Source: Pseudoalteromonas sp. A601 | GTDB taxonomy: Bacteria; Pseudomonadota; Gammaproteobacteria; Enterobacterales; Alteromonadaceae | NCBI RefSeq assembly: GCF_002165575.1 | Contig: NZ_MXQF01000012.1 | Span: forward strand, 1-64,000 | Length of the DNA stretch: 64,000 nt | Direction: 5' to 3' | Part shown: positions 9,312 through 17,328 of the stretch, piece after piece | Layout: each line of letters opens with the position of its first letter | Numbering within the stretch: position 1 is the first letter of the stretch | Program-made: the position numbers and the translations under genes | The notes under the pieces: model-generated | The model's input: only the letters and a program-made list of their open reading frames with translations | Databases searched by the model: none | What the model was told of the DNA's origin: nothing

Positions 9312-9548
9312 TCATTGATTAAGATAAACAGTAAACTCAGCTAGTGAAAGTCGGTTGTCTTTATCTGAGTCGTAGTTTTTAAAGCGTGACCACAGGGCTG
9401 GGTCTTTGGCTGACTCTGAACGAGTTAATAAGCCATCTTCATTTCTGTCCAATGCTTTAAATTGTTCCGCTATGCGGTTACTTGTTGCAAAACTGCCACA
9501 ACTAGTCGCGAGTAATGCCATTAAAAGAGTGTATTTAAAATTATTCAT
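9312..9548 (-). CDS. Small periplasmic EF-hand protein (fourth of array)
   Basis: 78 residues: a signal peptide to about residue 22, then two EF-hand calcium loops, DRNEDGLLTRSE and DSDKDNRLSLAE. Each has Asp at 1, acidic or Asn at 3 and 5, hydrophobic at 8 and Glu at 12. The second has Asn where Gly is usual at loop position 6. It is the last gene of the four-paralogue array and starts 4 bp after the previous stop, so it is almost surely co-transcribed. No enzyme domain is present; calcium buffering or sensing in the periplasm is inferred. Confidence 0.85.
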   Translation of the reverse strand: MNNFKYTLLMALLATSCGSFATSNRIAEQFKALDRNEDGLLTRSESAKDPALWSRFKNYDSDKDNRLSLAEFTVYLNQ

Positions 9549-9552
9549 GCGG

Positions 9553-9789
9553 TTAATATAAGTTGTTAGTTAAGAATTGTTTAAACTCAAGTAAGGAAAT
9601 TCGGTTATCGCGATCTTTATCCCAATTAGAGTAGCTGTTAAGTAGTTGCGGCTGAGGTTCTAGCTCTGCATGTGTTAAAAAGCCATCCTTATTTTTATCC
9701 AAGTGATCAAACCTTTGCTTCACGTCAAGTGCCAAAGCGTTGAAGCTGAACCCTACTAGCAAGCTACAAAAAAGCATCATGTTTTTCAT
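9553..9789 (-). CDS. Small periplasmic EF-hand protein (third of array)
   Basis: 78 residues from the ATG at 9789, chosen because it opens a normal signal peptide (MKNMMLFCSLLVGFSFNALA) and has AAGGAA 9 nt upstream. Two EF loops follow: DKNKDGFLTHAE and DKDRDNRISLLE. The frame stays open to another ATG at 9867 that also has a strong GGAGGGAG ribosome binding site; that start would put 26 residues before the signal peptide, which is unlikely for an exported protein but leaves a possible leader or alternative form. Confidence 0.8.
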   Translation of the reverse strand: MKNMMLFCSLLVGFSFNALALDVKQRFDHLDKNKDGFLTHAELEPQPQLLNSYSNWDKDRDNRISLLEFKQFLTNNLY

Positions 9790-9832
9790 AATTAATTCCT
9801 TTAATTGAGCTGTAAAGCAATAAGAGTAAAGC

Positions 9833-9897
9833 ATTTGCCATAATTTAAGTCCCAACAATAAATCCATTTACACACTCCCTCCGGGATTATGGCAAAT
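9833..9897 (-). promoter_or_regulatory. Inverted repeat enclosing the upstream start of an EF-hand gene
   Basis: ATTTGCCATAAT (9833-9844) and ATTATGGCAAAT (9886-9897) are perfect 12-bp arms with 41 bp between them. The enclosed loop contains the GGAGGGAG and ATG (9867) described for the third EF-hand gene. In mRNA the structure would present or sequester that start. It could equally be a terminator remnant between genes 2 and 3 of the array. Confidence 0.35.
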
Positions 9898-9910
9898 ACT
9901 TTAATGCGGT

Positions 9911-10138
9911 TTAAATTTTGAACTGAGTAAACTCTTTTTCAGAAAGTACTTCATCTTGGTTTTCATCAAGATCACTAAATTGTTTAAATAAATCATCATT
10001 TTGTTTAGCTTCAAGTAATGAAATTACACCATCGGAGTCAGTATCTAGTTGGGCAAATCTCACGTTTAATTGAGACGCTAAAACCGAAGCACTAATAGCC
10101 AAAAGGAGCAACGAAAAAGCCGCAATTAATTGTTTCAT
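9911..10138 (-). CDS. Small periplasmic EF-hand protein (second of array)
   Basis: 75 residues from the ATG at 10138; the upstream part of the open frame overlaps the preceding gene and has no signal-like start. A signal peptide (to about residue 22, ending SVLA) is followed by two EF loops: DTDSDGVISLLE, which is canonical, and DENQDEVLSEKE, where Glu replaces the usual Gly at position 6, so its calcium affinity may be reduced. It is 10 bp from the preceding gene. Confidence 0.85.
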   Translation of the reverse strand: MKQLIAAFSLLLLAISASVLASQLNVRFAQLDTDSDGVISLLEAKQNDDLFKQFSDLDENQDEVLSEKEFTQFKI

Positions 10139-10148
10139 AACACTATCC

Positions 10149-10376
10149 TTATTGAAGAAATTGTTTAAATTCGGCAAATGAAATCTGACCATTTTGGTCT
10201 TTATCTATTTGCTCAAAGCTTTCGTGTAACACAGCATCTTCAGAGGCTTCTCCCTCGCTTAATGTGCCATTGCCATCCTTATCTAGCTCTGCAAATGTGG
10301 CCTGTGCGTCTAATGCAAACACATTGCAGCTAAGTAAGGCACTTAAACATATTCCTAGTGATGTCATTACTTTCAT
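10149..10376 (-). CDS. Small periplasmic EF-hand protein (first of array)
   Basis: 75 residues with AAGGAAA before the ATG. The signal peptide ends near VFA; two fully canonical EF loops follow, DKDGNGTLSEGE and DKDQNGQISFAE. This is the promoter-proximal member of four tandem paralogues of almost identical size and layout, which look like local duplications that have diverged. They read away from the glrK operon and share its upstream region. Confidence 0.87.
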   Translation of the reverse strand: MKVMTSLGICLSALLSCNVFALDAQATFAELDKDGNGTLSEGEASEDAVLHESFEQIDKDQNGQISFAEFKQFLQ

Positions 10377-10413
10377 TTGATTTCCTTATTAATAATGTCT
10401 CTGATTAAGATAT

Positions 10414-10430
10414 AACAAGATCAGTGCCAA
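10414..10430 (-). promoter_or_regulatory. Candidate sigma54 promoter of the EF-hand array
   Basis: Read on the minus strand, the site is TTGGCAC, 5 nt, TTGTT. The -24 half is a perfect TGGCAC and the GG-to-G spacing of 10 nt is correct, but the usual -12 GC is GT. The expected transcription start is near 10402, about 25 bp before the ATG at 10376. An activator-type site lies about 175 bp upstream. Support is by pattern only. Confidence 0.4.
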
Positions 10431-10567
10431 AATTAATAACTTTTTAAAATCATAAGGTTAATTGATTTAAGTGTGAGTAGGTAAGAAAAATCTACTTAGT
10501 TGTGTGTCTTTTTTGCAACAGGAGTAAAGGTAAGTAGAACTTTTATTTAAAAAACAATATATTAGCT

Positions 10568-10585
10568 TGTCTCAATCTAGCGGCA
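10568..10585. promoter_or_regulatory. Candidate GlrR (QseF) binding site
   Basis: TGTC, 10 nt, GGCA differs by one base from TGTC-N10-GACA, the motif reported for E. coli GlrR. It lies in the 361-bp gap between the EF-hand array and glrK, at enhancer distance from the candidate sigma54 promoter. A small palindrome, TGACAGGTTGTCA, is at about 10649-10661. No other element is evident in the gap. Confidence 0.35.
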
Positions 10586-10737
10586 TTGCTTATACTGCAG
10601 TGCTGTATCGGTTTTATTCAATATGTCTATAGCCAAGTCAAATACAACTGACAGGTTGTCATGGCTTGGGTATATTGATTCAGCTAGTGTATAAGTAGGC
10701 TAGTTAATAATGATGAGATTAGAATTTAGGAGTAAAT

Positions 10738-12198
10738 ATGCCAGCCTCGTTTGCACAAAAATATAAAGCAATTTTAGCGTGGCGGCCAAACTTGATAGGG
10801 CAATTTTTATTTAGTACGTTACTTTCGCTCCTTCCTTTATCGTTAGTTGTTATCGTATTTTTGAATGCACTTAATAAGCAACTTGCTGTAACCCAGCAAA
10901 TAGTGAGTGATAACTACCAAATATCTAAATCCTTTAATAATCTGAAACAAGATCTTAATAGCCTAGAACGTGCTACCCGCCAAAACTGGGTGCTTAAAAG
11001 TGCTTCATTAGATGAGTTAATAATTGATAAGTGGCAATCGTCGTTACAAAGTGTCGATGAATTAATATTTTTAAGTGCAAGGGAAAACTATAAGCAGCAA
11101 TGGCAAAAATTGTATGATGAACTCACCACAGCTCACCAAAAGTTGGTAACTGAAAACTTACAAGATGCTCAATTATTCATACCAGTGAGCGAACTTGTCG
11201 CACAGCAAACATTATGGCTACGCGACCAAAACGAAAAAAAAATAACCGATAATCAACGGCAACTAAAGGTACTACAAAACTCATTTATTAACTGGTTAGT
11301 GGCACTTATACCGTTAACCTTGTTAGTGAGTGGCGGCTTTTTATGGCGTATAAGTGGTCGCTTAAAAGGTCTGACATCTGTTATTGATAAACTAGGGCAA
11401 GGGCATTGGCAGCAAAAAATTGCGGTGCAAGGCTCAGCAGAGCTTGTTGAGTTAGGAAATAAATTACAATGGGTACAAGCGCAACTGCATATGCTTGAAC
11501 AGCAAAAAGACACTTTTTTACGTCATGTAACCCATGAACTTAAAACACCACTTGCCTCTATGGTCGAAGGCACTGATTTACTAAGCGACGAGATTGTTGG
11601 GCCTATCAACAAGGAACAGCAAGCCGTACTTGAATTAATAACACAAAGTATGCTGCGTTTACGCACTATGATCGATAGCTTATTAAGCTATAACGCAATT
11701 CGTACCAGCAAAGACAGTATTAATGAAATTGAGTTTTCTCATCTAATTAATAAAATTAATAGCCATTTTGAGCACCGCTTATTAGCACGCGAACAAACAT
11801 TGAGCTGGCAATCAAGTTTACCTGCTCAACCCATTGCGGTGGCTGCTGAGCTAGTAGAAATGATATTGATCCAATTAATTTCCAATGGTTTAAAGTTCTC
11901 CGATAGTGGTGGCTGTGTCAATATTGGATTATCTCAATCAGAAGGTAAATTAGTGATGGTGGTGAGCGACCAAGGTTGTGGTATTCAAGAGCAAGACAAA
12001 GTACAAATTTTTAGTGCTTTTTACCAAGGTAAAAATGCCAAAGATACCACAGTCCAAGGAAGTGGCTTAGGCCTAACCATTGTTAAAGAATCAGTAGAGC
12101 AATTAATGGGCACTTTAAAAGTAGAGCATAACGAGCCAAGTGGGTGTCGTTTCATTATTCAAATACCTATAATAAGTAAAATCAAAGGAGTTAGCTAA
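10738..12198 (+). CDS. glrK: Sensor histidine kinase GlrK/QseE
   Basis: 486 residues, AGGAG 6 nt before the ATG. Membrane helix 1 (about 20-43), a periplasmic helical domain of about 140 residues, membrane helix 2 (about 182-203), HAMP, then the HisKA box RHVTHELKTPLASM with phospho-acceptor His266. The ATPase domain shows LISNGLKFSD (N box), SDQGCGI and GSGLGLTIVKESV (G boxes). With the following lipoprotein and sigma54-type regulator, the order is that of E. coli glrK-qseG-glrR (qseE-qseG-qseF). In enterobacteria the target is the small RNA gene glmY; I see no glmY-like gene beside it. Confidence 0.88.
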   Translation: MPASFAQKYKAILAWRPNLIGQFLFSTLLSLLPLSLVVIVFLNALNKQLAVTQQIVSDNYQISKSFNNLKQDLNSLERATRQNWVLKSASLDELIIDKWQSSLQSVDELIFLSARENYKQQWQKLYDELTTAHQKLVTENLQDAQLFIPVSELVAQQTLWLRDQNEKKITDNQRQLKVLQNSFINWLVALIPLTLLVSGGFLWRISGRLKGLTSVIDKLGQGHWQQKIAVQGSAELVELGNKLQWVQAQLHMLEQQKDTFLRHVTHELKTPLASMVEGTDLLSDEIVGPINKEQQAVLELITQSMLRLRTMIDSLLSYNAIRTSKDSINEIEFSHLINKINSHFEHRLLAREQTLSWQSSLPAQPIAVAAELVEMILIQLISNGLKFSDSGGCVNIGLSQSEGKLVMVVSDQGCGIQEQDKVQIFSAFYQGKNAKDTTVQGSGLGLTIVKESVEQLMGTLKVEHNEPSGCRFIIQIPIISKIKGVS

Positions 12199-12199
12199 C

Positions 12200-12748
12200 A
12201 TGGGCGTGCACTTTAAGACCATCTTATTGGTTTGCATCACCAGTCTTGGCCTGACAGGCTGTAAGTTAACAGATGAAACTGTACAGCAAGAAGTAACTGA
12301 AACTAAACCTAAACCTGAGGCTATGGCCCATACGCAATCAAGCGATGCATTACCAAACCCAAAGCCGAGACCAAAAACGGACCCTTTCTATCCGCCCGCT
12401 GATGTTCTAATAGGTTGGCATGCAAAAGCGTGTGGAGGTTTTAATGTTGCAACAGATAACAAGGAGTTTGTAGGTGCAAAAGATATTCAGCAATTTTTTA
12501 ATTTTAGCTGTAAAAATAATACCCTGGCCCCTGAAGAAGTGTTAACTAAGCTATTAAAGCTTGATCAAGCTTATTATTGGCCCGATGATATTAAACAATA
12601 TTGGTGGTTGCAGAAGCAGCAAATTAAACAGCAAATTAATGCGAAAAAACAACAACAGGCGTTGAGCGATAAAATGCAAGAAACCTTATCGTCATTAGCT
12701 GCAATTGAACAGCAACTGCTGTTACGCGAAGAAACCAAGGAGCAGTAA
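12200..12748 (+). CDS. qseG: QseG-type lipoprotein
   Basis: 182 residues. The lipobox LTGC places the lipidated cysteine at residue 21, with Lys at +2. A Lys/Pro-rich spacer follows, then a short helical domain with tryptophans and long Gln/Lys-rich helices at the end. Sequence similarity to E. coli QseG (YfhG, longer) is weak, and the name rests mainly on position: it starts 1 bp after glrK and ends 4 bp before glrR. In E. coli QseG is an outer-membrane lipoprotein that modulates the kinase. Confidence 0.7.
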   Translation: MGVHFKTILLVCITSLGLTGCKLTDETVQQEVTETKPKPEAMAHTQSSDALPNPKPRPKTDPFYPPADVLIGWHAKACGGFNVATDNKEFVGAKDIQQFFNFSCKNNTLAPEEVLTKLLKLDQAYYWPDDIKQYWWLQKQQIKQQINAKKQQQALSDKMQETLSSLAAIEQQLLLREETKEQ

Positions 12749-12752
12749 CATT

Positions 12753-14102
12753 ATGTCGACTCAATCACCTCAAAATGCCCGCGTTCTATTAGTTGATGAT
12801 GATGCCAGCTTACTTAAATTACTGTCTATTCGTATTGAATCTAAAGGTTATCAAGTCACAACCTGTGAAAGTGGTATGGCGGCGCTGCAATTACTTAAAA
12901 GCCATGTGTTTGATGCCGTTATTACCGACTTACGCATGGACGAAATGGATGGTATGGCACTTCATCGTCAGCTGCAAAGCCGCTATCCTGCTTTACCTGT
13001 TATTATGATGACAGCCCATGGCTCAATCCCCGATGCGGTAGAGGCCACGAAGCAAGGTATTTTTGCATTTATTACCAAGCCCGTTGATAAAGACGAGTTA
13101 TTTGACAGTCTTGCAAAAGCTATTGAAATTCATGGGTTAAATGGTGAAGACCAAGCTTCAAGCAGCGCCATTGTAACTCGTAGCGGCGCGATGCTGCATT
13201 TACTTGAGCAAGTAAAGTTACTAGGTCCAACGCAGGTTAATGTACTTATTTCCGGTGCTAGCGGGACAGGTAAAGAGCTACTTGCTAATGCTATTCATCA
13301 ACATAGCCATGTTAGTGAAGGGCCATTTGTAGCCATTAACTGCGGCGCAGTGCCAGGGGAGTTACTTGAATCAGAGCTGTTTGGTCATAAAAAAGGTGCG
13401 TTCACAGGGGCTGTAAAAGATCATCAAGGGCTTTTTCAACAAGCGCAAGGAGGCACGTTATTTTTAGATGAAATAGGTGATATGCCATTAAACTTACAAG
13501 TTAAGTTATTACGTGTATTACAAGAAAAAACTATCCGCCCAGTGGGCTTTCAAGAAGAAATACCGATTGATGTGCGAATTGTTTCTGCAACACATAAAAA
13601 TTTACCTGATGCGATTACAAACCAGCAGTTTAGGGAAGATTTATACTACCGTTTAAATGTTGTGAACCTTAAACTACCAGCGCTAAAAGAGCGCCGTGAA
13701 GATATTAGCTTACTAGCGCAACACTTTAGTGCCATGATTGCAAAACGTATGGGGCAAACACAAAAGCGGTTTGCTACTGACGCCATGCATGCATTAGTCC
13801 GCTACGATTGGCCGGGTAATATTCGCCAATTGCAAAATGTGGTTGAGCAAGTAGTGGCTCTTTCACCTAGTGAAGTGATTTCAGTACATCTGGTTGAAAG
13901 TGCGCTGAACAGTAATGAAACCAATGTCGAGCCGCTTTCTCTAAACGACGCTAAAAAAGAGTTTGAACGTGATTACGTTATAAATACGTTAAAAATGGCG
14001 GGCGGTAATGTGGCAGAAGGAGCCAAGCTTGCAAAACGAAATCGCTCTGATTTTTATAAGCTAATAAAGAAACACAACATTGATGTTGATAATATTTTGT
14101 AG
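12753..14102 (+). CDS. glrR: Sigma54-dependent response regulator GlrR/QseF
   Basis: 449 residues from the ATG at 12753 (AAGGAG at 12737; the frame stays open upstream only because it overlaps qseG). Receiver domain with acidic pocket LLVDDD and phospho-acceptor Asp59. AAA+ domain: Walker A GASGTGKE at 168-175, GAFTGA at 215-220 (sigma54 contact), Walker B GGTLFLDEIG, arginine-finger region REDLYYRLNV, and RYDWPGNIRQLQN. A Fis-type helix-turn-helix closes the protein (AEGAKLAKRNRSDFYKLIKK). It should activate sigma54 promoters when phosphorylated by GlrK. Confidence 0.9.
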   Translation: MSTQSPQNARVLLVDDDASLLKLLSIRIESKGYQVTTCESGMAALQLLKSHVFDAVITDLRMDEMDGMALHRQLQSRYPALPVIMMTAHGSIPDAVEATKQGIFAFITKPVDKDELFDSLAKAIEIHGLNGEDQASSSAIVTRSGAMLHLLEQVKLLGPTQVNVLISGASGTGKELLANAIHQHSHVSEGPFVAINCGAVPGELLESELFGHKKGAFTGAVKDHQGLFQQAQGGTLFLDEIGDMPLNLQVKLLRVLQEKTIRPVGFQEEIPIDVRIVSATHKNLPDAITNQQFREDLYYRLNVVNLKLPALKERREDISLLAQHFSAMIAKRMGQTQKRFATDAMHALVRYDWPGNIRQLQNVVEQVVALSPSEVISVHLVESALNSNETNVEPLSLNDAKKEFERDYVINTLKMAGGNVAEGAKLAKRNRSDFYKLIKKHNIDVDNIL

Positions 14103-14110
14103 GGGTAAGA

Positions 14111-14611
14111 ATGCAGTTATTTATGGTGTATTTGGGTGGCAGAATTCAGGGTTGCCATATAGAAATGCACGATGTGCGATTTGTGGTAGGTGAATCAATA
14201 GAGCAGTGCTATACAAAACTTAAAAGCCAATGGGTTGGTGATAAAAACAGTGTGCATATGGACAGCTTTATGGCAATAAAGCACATTGATGGCTATCAAG
14301 TTGAGGTTGTAGAACAGCCTGTTGCGCAGCAAGAAAAACTGTTTTTTGTGAATTTAGGTGCGTATCGCGCTGATAGCCTAGCTGAACAACATGATTTTGC
14401 TTTGTATGTAGCAGATAACGCTGAGCAAGCTAAACAACGGGCTAAAGAGCATTTGTTAGCGGGTTTAAGTCATTTGCATAAAGATGACTTGCATGATGTG
14501 GATGACTGCTTTGCTATTGATTTACTTGATAGCCAATTACATATTAAGCTGACGCCAAGTGGACAATCTCAAAAAATCAAACCTGATTGGTTTGGTTATC
14601 ATATTTTATAA
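14111..14611 (+). CDS. DUF1543 domain protein
   Basis: 166 residues, AGGGG before the ATG, 8 bp after glrR. It starts LFMVYLGGRIQGCHIEMHD and has the DUF1543 pattern of a small alpha/beta domain; the second half (LFFVNLGAYRADSLAEQHD) resembles a second copy of the same fold. Function is unknown. Its spacing makes it a likely fourth member of the glrK operon, which is not the enterobacterial arrangement, where glnB follows; the PII gene of this window is elsewhere (47.0 kb). Confidence 0.7.
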   Translation: MQLFMVYLGGRIQGCHIEMHDVRFVVGESIEQCYTKLKSQWVGDKNSVHMDSFMAIKHIDGYQVEVVEQPVAQQEKLFFVNLGAYRADSLAEQHDFALYVADNAEQAKQRAKEHLLAGLSHLHKDDLHDVDDCFAIDLLDSQLHIKLTPSGQSQKIKPDWFGYHIL

Positions 14612-14631
14612 GCCGGGGTTTAAGTAAGCGG

Positions 14632-14865
14632 CTAATCGTTGTCGCTTTGCTCTTGGCGTTCTTTATCTTCACTCTTACTAGCAATCTTAAAAGCAATAAT
14701 AACAAAGCCAAACATGGCGAAAGGCAGTGCTGCGAGCAAGTACTCAGTGAGGTTGCTGTCAGCGAAACTCGCTTGTAATAAAAAGTGCCCTGCAACGCAA
14801 AGTACAATCACAATAAGCAGAATAGGGAGTAAAATAAGTTCTTTTTTGGCTGAGTGGCTTTTCAT
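14632..14865 (-). CDS. Small two-helix membrane protein, unknown
   Basis: About 77 residues from the ATG at 14865; a TTG at 14886 would add 7 residues, and neither has a strong ribosome binding site. Two hydrophobic segments (about 11-32 and 41-61) are joined by a short loop, with a charged C-terminal tail rich in Lys, Glu and Asp. I do not recognise a family. It follows a 52-residue gene on the same strand. Overlapping frames on the other strand have less protein-like composition. Confidence 0.5.
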   Translation of the reverse strand: MKSHSAKKELILLPILLIVIVLCVAGHFLLQASFADSNLTEYLLAALPFAMFGFVIIAFKIASKSEDKERQEQSDND

Positions 14866-14915
14866 TGTCTGGCATAGCTTTTTCAAGGTGCGCCATTGTA
14901 ATGAGCAAACCGCGT

Positions 14916-15074
14916 TTAGGTCAAATAAGTTGGTTGGAAAATGTCACTACCTTGTGCTGAATCAAGCTTTTTAGTATCGGTTTCATTATCAGTGTAACTA
15001 CCATCTTCTTGCTGCTCATGGCGGTAGAGTTCGAATATAAAATCAATTTCTTCGCGTTTTAATACAGTTTGCAT
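14916..15074 (-). CDS. Small acidic protein of 52 residues, unknown
   Basis: A short frame with a near-perfect ribosome binding site: AGGAGG lies 5 nt before the ATG at 15074. The product starts MQTVLKREEIDFIFELYRHE and is acidic and soluble-looking, with a helical first half and a polar, Asp/Thr/Ser-rich second half ending PTYLT. No homology is known to me. It probably forms a two-gene unit with the small membrane protein downstream and lies just beyond the 3' end of the pdsS kinase gene. Confidence 0.6.
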   Translation of the reverse strand: MQTVLKREEIDFIFELYRHEQQEDGSYTDNETDTKKLDSAQGSDIFQPTYLT

Positions 15075-15180
15075 TCTAACCTCCTAATTCAGCCCTCATG
15101 TTTAATGTTAGCCAGCTTATGCTGCTGAGGCTGAATTATAAGTGAATACTTATTGAGCAAATTGTGTAGAAGTGTAACTA

Positions 15181-17328
15181 TCAGCTCTTTTGAGTTATGT
15201 CTTTAGATAATGGCAATCGAACAATAAATTCAACCCCATCATTTTGTTGATTATTGAGTGCCGTTACACTGCCTTTATGATATTCACATACTAAACGGGC
15301 AATGTATAAACCCAAACCTAAATGCGGTTGCTGCTGAAGCTGCTGGCTACGTACTGATACCATTGAGTCAAAAATATGCTCAGCGAGCCCTTCTGGCAGT
15401 AACGGGCCCTTATTTTTAACGGCCAGCACAGCATTATTATCATCTTTTTGTAAAGTGATGCTGATAGCATGATCATCAAGGTTAAACTCCAGCGCATTAT
15501 TGATAAGTTTATCGAGTAGTTGTGCGATAAACTCAGGCGCGCCAAGCATAGGCATTGGGTTATTATAAATATCGAGTTTAAAAGCATGGTGCGGATAAGT
15601 AAGTTGATAGCCTTGCATGCAACCGGTAATTACTTTTTGCAAATCAAATAGCTCAGGTTCATTACTTTGAATACTTTGCTCAAGACGTGTGGCTTCGCTC
15701 ATGGTGGTAATTATTTTACCCAAGCGCTCGACCCCTTCACTGGCCCGATCTAGGTACTTTTGACTGAGCTCAGATTGCGGCTGCATTTGTAGGTTTTCCA
15801 AAGAGCTACGCACTACAGCAACTGGGGTTCTTAATTCATGAGATAGTCGGGACGACATAGTTTCTAAGTAGTTGGTGTAGCCTCCAAGGCGACTGACAAT
15901 ATTGGCAAAACTGCGCGACAGGTCGCCAATTTCATCATTTGAATCTGAATAGTTAATTGTGCCAGTAACTCGCCCTTGTGCATCAATTGCTTGCTCGGCG
16001 GTATCACGTAGGCGCCTGATACGGCTTGAAATACGTGAAGCAAAAAAGAATAAAGTTACAGTGCCGATTAGCATCACCGCTAAAATGACATTAAACAGCT
16101 TCTCTAGAGACTTATTGCGCAGAGTACGCACGCCATTTGTGGTCTCTTCAGCAATTACGGCGCCAATTACTTTATCTTTTATCCAAATAGGGTAGGCAGC
16201 AGATAATATAACGGCTTTGTTATCAGGAGTGAGTCGCCATGATGATGCGGGTGAACCACTGAGTGCTTTAGCTATATGGGTGCCTTGCATAGCAGCAACA
16301 TCGTGCAGAGTATCTAAAAATTCGTTTTCAGGACGGGTTAGCACTTTATAGTATAGAGGGTGTAAGTAATTTTTTTCAAATCGTTGCCACCAAGTTGCTG
16401 CCGGTTTATCGGTAATACCGTCAGCCCAAACACCATCCGCATGGTGGATAGAGCCTGATTGCGCCAGTACGCGGTGATGATTATCAACCACCCAAATACG
16501 GCTACCGCTGTGGCCCATGCCTTTTAAAATACGGTTTATTTCAGGTGAAGGGACGAGCACTGAGCCTATGTCGCTTGGGTTTAGAATGTTTGAGGTTGAC
16601 ATTAATTGTGGTTCAACCTTATTAGTATCCCAATCCTCAATTGCAAACCCCAGCTTATTACCTAACATGCTTAACGGGAAGCGTAGTTCGATATTGTAGC
16701 CTGTGGCAGTACTGGTAAAATAACCCTGAATTTTAGTAAATGGTTTATTGGTTTGGGCATCAAATGCATTGACCCAACCATCCTGGCGAGCTGCGACAAT
16801 ATAGTGTTTAAACTCATCCTCAGGGGTTTTTAACATGATTTGTAAGTGGTCATTTCGGGTTAAACTTAAGCTGTTTTTAGCACGATAAACAAGTGACTCA
16901 TCTGTTACTTTAAAAACAGCATATAAAAACTCGCCATACTTACCCACCATATGATCAAAAGACAGATCAGCGCTTTGATGATCGGTTTTATCACCTTGTA
17001 AATAACGCTCATCATAATGCCAGATTAAATTTTGATAAGGCTGCCAATCAGATAGCTTGCCATCAAGTTGGATCGGGTTACTGAGGTTATAGGCATACAG
17101 GTCTCGGCCTTTAACTACTTGATCTAAAAAGTTACTTTGTGAATCAAATAAAGCTGGGCGTTCATGTAATGCAGTTGCAAGCGCGCGCGTGGTGCCTACG
17201 AGTGTTTTTTCTTGGCCTTGGCGTAAAAACTTTTCCATCTCCCATACATATTCATAACCGAGCCAGGGCAGTAAAAATAAAAAGCACGATAGCAATATAA
17301 ACTTACTGCGTAGGCCAAAACGCAGCAT
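15181..17328 (-). CDS. pdsS: Dedicated sortase system sensor histidine kinase PdsS
   Basis: 715 residues. Membrane helix 1 (about 9-28) is followed by a large periplasmic region of about 370 residues, of carbohydrate-binding-like beta character at first (LDGKLSDWQPYQNL), then a single Cache-like part. Membrane helix 2 is at about 408-428, then HAMP and HisKA with SHELRTPV, phospho-acceptor His497. The ATPase domain has LINNALEFN and LGLGLYIARLVCEY. This size and layout fit the kinase of the proteobacterial dedicated sortase system (TIGR03785). The ATG overlaps the pdsR stop by one base (TAATG), so translation is coupled. Confidence 0.88.
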   Translation of the reverse strand: MLRFGLRSKFILLSCFLFLLPWLGYEYVWEMEKFLRQGQEKTLVGTTRALATALHERPALFDSQSNFLDQVVKGRDLYAYNLSNPIQLDGKLSDWQPYQNLIWHYDERYLQGDKTDHQSADLSFDHMVGKYGEFLYAVFKVTDESLVYRAKNSLSLTRNDHLQIMLKTPEDEFKHYIVAARQDGWVNAFDAQTNKPFTKIQGYFTSTATGYNIELRFPLSMLGNKLGFAIEDWDTNKVEPQLMSTSNILNPSDIGSVLVPSPEINRILKGMGHSGSRIWVVDNHHRVLAQSGSIHHADGVWADGITDKPAATWWQRFEKNYLHPLYYKVLTRPENEFLDTLHDVAAMQGTHIAKALSGSPASSWRLTPDNKAVILSAAYPIWIKDKVIGAVIAEETTNGVRTLRNKSLEKLFNVILAVMLIGTVTLFFFASRISSRIRRLRDTAEQAIDAQGRVTGTINYSDSNDEIGDLSRSFANIVSRLGGYTNYLETMSSRLSHELRTPVAVVRSSLENLQMQPQSELSQKYLDRASEGVERLGKIITTMSEATRLEQSIQSNEPELFDLQKVITGCMQGYQLTYPHHAFKLDIYNNPMPMLGAPEFIAQLLDKLINNALEFNLDDHAISITLQKDDNNAVLAVKNKGPLLPEGLAEHIFDSMVSVRSQQLQQQPHLGLGLYIARLVCEYHKGSVTALNNQQNDGVEFIVRLPLSKDITQKS

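Noticed and set aside
10568..10737. GlmY-like small RNA upstream of glrK
   Set aside because: There is no recognisable GlmY fold or terminator in this stretch, and glmY is an enterobacterial gene.
14639..14974. 111-residue plus-strand frame over the two small minus-strand genes
   Set aside because: Composition is Ser/Lys/Ala-rich without a fold pattern. The minus-strand frames have membrane helices or a strong ribosome binding site.
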